Assembly (NCBI GenBank): GCA_035480575.1
Contig: DATIHR010000017.1
Span: forward strand, 1 to 16,218
Direction: 5' to 3'
Origin: PMNU01 sp035480575
GTDB taxonomy: Bacteria; Patescibacteriota; Saccharimonadia; Saccharimonadales; UBA4665
Length of the DNA stretch: 16,218 nt
In this document: one piece after another, positions 14,136 through 16,218 of the stretch
Numbering within the stretch: the first letter of the stretch is position 1
Layout: every line of letters begins with the position of its first letter
Position numbers and translations under genes: made by a program
The notes under the pieces: model-generated
Database searches by the model: none
The model's input: the letters and a program-made list of their open reading frames with translations, nothing else
What the model was told of the DNA's origin: nothing

Positions 14136-15202
14136 GGATGAAACACCTCTTTAGGGTCCAGGAGCGCAAGGCCGGCAACAGTTACGTACATCAGCCGGTC
14201 GGCAGGGGCGGGCGGTTGTACGCCCTCGTGACTAAACAGTGCCCAGGGGTGATTATGTGTGCGCACGGGTATCTTGAGGGCGTTCGTTAAATAGTTTCCC
14301 AGGCCGGGCATGTTGGCGCCTCCGCCCAAAATAACGACCTGTCCAACCTGGCGCTTGGCCTTGTAGCGGTCGTCGTAGTAGCGGATCATGCGGCGGATTT
14401 CGGTTACTAGCTTTTGCAGAGCGGGCTCTAGGGCCGATGCCACTTGTTTTTGCTGCGGGCTTACATCTAGCCCGTACTTGGTCTTTAGCTGGCCGGCTTC
14501 TTCGATGCTTAAATTGAGCCGCTTGCTAATTGCCTCGGTAAACACCAAACCGCCAGCCGGCACGGTGCCAATGGCTAGCTCGGTTTTATCGAAAATACTA
14601 ATATCGGCGGTTAGCGAGCCAAAGTCGATAATGACGCTTGGGATGTCGCTGTTTTCGTCTTTCGTAAACAAGCGGGTACACGAGGCCATGGTTGGTTCAA
14701 TTAACACTGTCTCGAGGCCCATCATACGCGCCAAAGTCAGGTACGAATCAACAATTGCCTTAGGCACTGCAACGACAAACAACTCCATGCCGCCATCTTC
14801 AGTTTGGCCGGTAACCGTGTAGTCCAAATACAACTCTTGCAGCGCAACCGGAATATACTGCTCGACCTCTAGGTTAATAGCCTCCATAAGTTCTTTGTCG
14901 CCAAGTTTGGGCAAACGAATGGAGCGCGAAAAGGTGCGGTACGTCGGCAACGCCATGGCTATACGGCGAGTGTTGATCTCGCCAATTAGATGATCTTTAA
15001 ACAGCGCCCGCATAACCGTTGCAATGGCCTTGGGGTCTACAATAACGCCGTTATCTATGGCACCAATGTCGAACTGGGTGGTGCCGTAGCCCAGTATTTT
15101 AGTAGCGTTTCCCGAGGTCTCGAGCTGCATAACCTTAAGTGACCCATGGCCAATATCAAACCCAAACAGCGGTTTGTCTTTATAAAAATGCAGCGTTTTC
15201 AC
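14132..15202 (-). CDS. pilM: Type IV pilus assembly protein PilM, actin-like ATPase
   Basis: Cytoplasmic actin/FtsA-like protein that binds the PilN N-terminus and couples the membrane platform to the assembly motor. The 356-residue protein shows FGFDIGHGSLKVMQL (13-27, phosphate 1), LEVEQYIPVALQELYLDY (111-128, a strong PilM signature), VVAVPKAIVDSYL (143-155), a phosphate-2 loop IIDFGSLTADISIF (191-204) and the adenosine motif ILGGGANMPGLGNYL (291-305). The start is GTG (plus-strand CAC at 15200-15202); the N-terminus then has normal length. No good Shine-Dalgarno site is seen. It is the first gene of the operon, divergent from the PRTase-like gene across a region with four TATGCT/AGCATA repeats. 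Motor genes (pilB, pilT, pilC) and pilins are not in the window. Confidence 0.94.
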   Translation of the reverse strand: MKTLHFYKDKPLFGFDIGHGSLKVMQLETSGNATKILGYGTTQFDIGAIDNGVIVDPKAIATVMRALFKDHLIGEINTRRIAMALPTYRTFSRSIRLPKLGDKELMEAINLEVEQYIPVALQELYLDYTVTGQTEDGGMELFVVAVPKAIVDSYLTLARMMGLETVLIEPTMASCTRLFTKDENSDIPSVIIDFGSLTADISIFDKTELAIGTVPAGGLVFTEAISKRLNLSIEEAGQLKTKYGLDVSPQQKQVASALEPALQKLVTEIRRMIRYYDDRYKAKRQVGQVVILGGGANMPGLGNYLTNALKIPVRTHNHPWALFSHEGVQPPAPADRLMYVTVAGLALLDPKEVFHP

Positions 15203-15220
15203 GTGTCTGTTGCTTCAACC

Positions 15221-15257
15221 TTATGCTTTGTTTACAGCATAGCATAGTACTTATGCT
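15221..15257. repeat. Cluster of four TATGCT/AGCATA half-sites between divergent genes
   Basis: TTATGCT (15221-15227), AGCATA (15236-15241), AGCATA (15241-15246, sharing one base) and TTATGCT (15251-15257). The halves can pair in two mutually exclusive ways. The cluster lies upstream of pilM and of the PRTase-like gene, a sensible place for a regulator binding site, but no regulator is known. Confidence 0.45.
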
Positions 15258-15290
15258 AACGCCAGAAAGGCACCTGCAGCTTGTTACCCT

Positions 15291-15319
15291 TTGACGAAGT
15301 ACTTACTTTATTATATAGT
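15291..15319 (+). promoter_or_regulatory. Strong promoter of the PRTase-like gene, leaderless geometry
   Basis: TTGACG (15291-15296, 5/6), a 17-base spacer and TATAGT (15314-15319, 5/6). The start is predicted exactly at ATG 15326. The TTG at 15281 lies upstream of this promoter, so it cannot be the start codon if the promoter is real. Confidence 0.75.
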
Positions 15320-15325
15320 CGACAA

Positions 15326-16126
15326 ATGCATCATGTACATGTAAACTCTTTACCTCTGCCTGAGCGCTTTGCGTTCGAAAGTGTGTCCGAAACCTCCCGG
15401 ACAACAGCCATGGAGTGGGCTGGACCTGTCTCGGCCGCACTCAAGCAAACAAGGGCGATCAACGAAGGCCAGGAGGTGCTAGCAGATGAATTCTGGAGCC
15501 CGGCGCGAATTGTTCGTGCTGCCGTAGACAGTAAGGTCCGTGGCCCAGAACGAACCGAATTAATAAGCCATGCGGCAGATGTGGCGTTGCGCATCTATGC
15601 CGGTGTCCCTGCGCATGAGCAGCTAGAAGAACTCGAACACAAGCTGAAGACTACCAACTTACTAGGCGTGACCACCGAACAGACCGTCGACTATAGCAGC
15701 ATGGGCGCTTACGCGGCTGACAAGTCAGAGGCAACGAGCGCAAAGATCGCAGAAAAGCTGCCGGAGGAGCCCTTGTTTATCGTAGCCCTCTGCCATGGCG
15801 GGCTTGTGGCAGCGCTGCAAACTGCGCTATATAGCGCACGCCGGCAGGATGTTACCGTATATCCGATTCGTAGTTCGATTAGAAAGCATGGCGACCGCGG
15901 CTTGTACTTGCCCGACGATGACGAATACCGCCATGTAACGGCACTCACTAAAAATAGGCACGCGATAATACACGACGAGGACGCCAGTAGTGGCACGACC
16001 ATAGAACAGGCAGTCGTTAGCCTTAGAAGGATCACATCACGCACCAATATCCTGGGGGTCGCCAATGCAGACCACCGCAGCGACAAAGAGCGAGCGCGCC
16101 AGGGCGAGTGGTGGGAACGAGTTTAA
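15326..16126 (+). CDS. Phosphoribosyltransferase-like protein
   Basis: Probable member of the type I phosphoribosyltransferase fold; substrate unknown. The 266-residue protein has an unrecognised helical N-terminal part (about 1-140) and a C-terminal domain with the PRTase plan: FIVALCHGGLVAALQTALYS (151-170), resembling the GxxxGG loop, VTVYPIRSS (177-185), and AIIHDEDASSGTTIEQAV (213-230), matching the PRPP-binding pattern of hydrophobics, two acids and S/T-G-x-T (Asp217, Glu218, Ser222, Gly223, Thr224). The usual DD is DE, and His216 precedes it. Family members of this type are enzymes or PRPP sensors. It stands divergent from pilM as a single gene. I chose ATG 15326 rather than TTG 15281 from the promoter position. 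A GC-rich hairpin follows the stop. Confidence 0.72.
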   Translation: MHHVHVNSLPLPERFAFESVSETSRTTAMEWAGPVSAALKQTRAINEGQEVLADEFWSPARIVRAAVDSKVRGPERTELISHAADVALRIYAGVPAHEQLEELEHKLKTTNLLGVTTEQTVDYSSMGAYAADKSEATSAKIAEKLPEEPLFIVALCHGGLVAALQTALYSARRQDVTVYPIRSSIRKHGDRGLYLPDDDEYRHVTALTKNRHAIIHDEDASSGTTIEQAVVSLRRITSRTNILGVANADHRSDKERARQGEWWERV

Positions 16127-16129
16127 ATA

Positions 16130-16156
16130 ATGCCCGCCGGTACAACCGGCGGGCAT
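16130..16156. terminator. GC-rich hairpin after the PRTase-like gene
   Basis: A perfect 11-bp stem (ATGCCCGCCGG/CCGGCGGGCAT) around TACAA, starting 3 bases after the stop codon. Neither side has a clean T-tract (ATTATTT follows on the minus strand, AGTGATTTATT on the plus). It probably ends transcription, perhaps for both strands. The remaining bases to 16218 hold nothing I can call. Confidence 0.6.
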
Positions 16157-16218
16157 AGTGATTTATTAGCTGACCAGCCTAAAAATCAAAAGCGCTATAA
16201 CGCAGCAGGATTGCCGTA

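Noticed and set aside
16166..16218. Possible 3' end of a minus-strand membrane protein (tail CCVIALLIFRLVS before TAA)
   Set aside because: Only 17 codons are visible and two other minus-strand frames also end in stops nearby, so the frame cannot be chosen.

Overview
The window looks like a chromosomal stretch of a Candidate Phyla Radiation bacterium, most probably a Saccharibacterium (TM7). The signs are tight gene packing with ATGA start/stop overlaps, a PilMNO type IV pilus operon without a PilP/PilQ pair, several soluble proteins with no recognisable family, and UGA used as a normal stop (the visible RluA-family gene and the 4208-4855 gene end in TGA), which argues against the UGA-glycine code of Gracilibacteria/Absconditabacteria. 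The lineage call is an inference from gene content, not from a marker tree.

Layout. Positions 3-7447 are read on the plus strand. They carry an RluA-family pseudouridine synthase (5' end outside the window), the DNA polymerase III delta' subunit overlapping it, a TPR protein, a PP2C phosphatase, tRNA-Thr(UGU) and tRNA-Tyr(GUA) with a strong terminator, a hairpin-rich non-coding element (about 3511-3640), a cupin, an unknown protein, a DEAD-box helicase with a long leader, tRNA-Thr(GGU), a second unknown protein and ribosomal protein bL33. Positions 7448-11798 are a minus-strand three-gene polyglucan operon: glycosyltransferase, GH57 enzyme, GH15 glucoamylase. An unknown plus-strand gene (11955-12641) follows. 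It meets tail to tail the minus-strand pilM-pilN-pilO-small membrane protein operon (12638-15202). A divergent plus-strand phosphoribosyltransferase-like gene (15326-16126) and a hairpin close the window.

How genes work together. The three carbohydrate genes are translationally coupled and lack signal peptides, so they probably build and degrade an intracellular alpha-glucan. PilM, PilN and PilO would form the cytoplasmic/inner-membrane platform of a type IV pilus. The rest is mostly information processing: replication clamp loading, rRNA modification, an RNA helicase, tRNAs and bL33.

The most striking regulatory pattern is in the promoters. Four genes (2382, 3761, 11955, 15326) have a sigma70-like -10 hexamer ending exactly 6 bases before the ATG, and two more (1688, 6470) have it 9-11 bases before. 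These predict leaderless or nearly leaderless mRNAs. The helicase and bL33 instead have a real leader and a Shine-Dalgarno sequence. The tRNA-Thr(UGU) and bL33 promoters share an identical 15-base core. The non-coding element after tRNA-Tyr (three tight hairpins between inverted tRNA-T-arm-like ends) is the best candidate for something undescribed.
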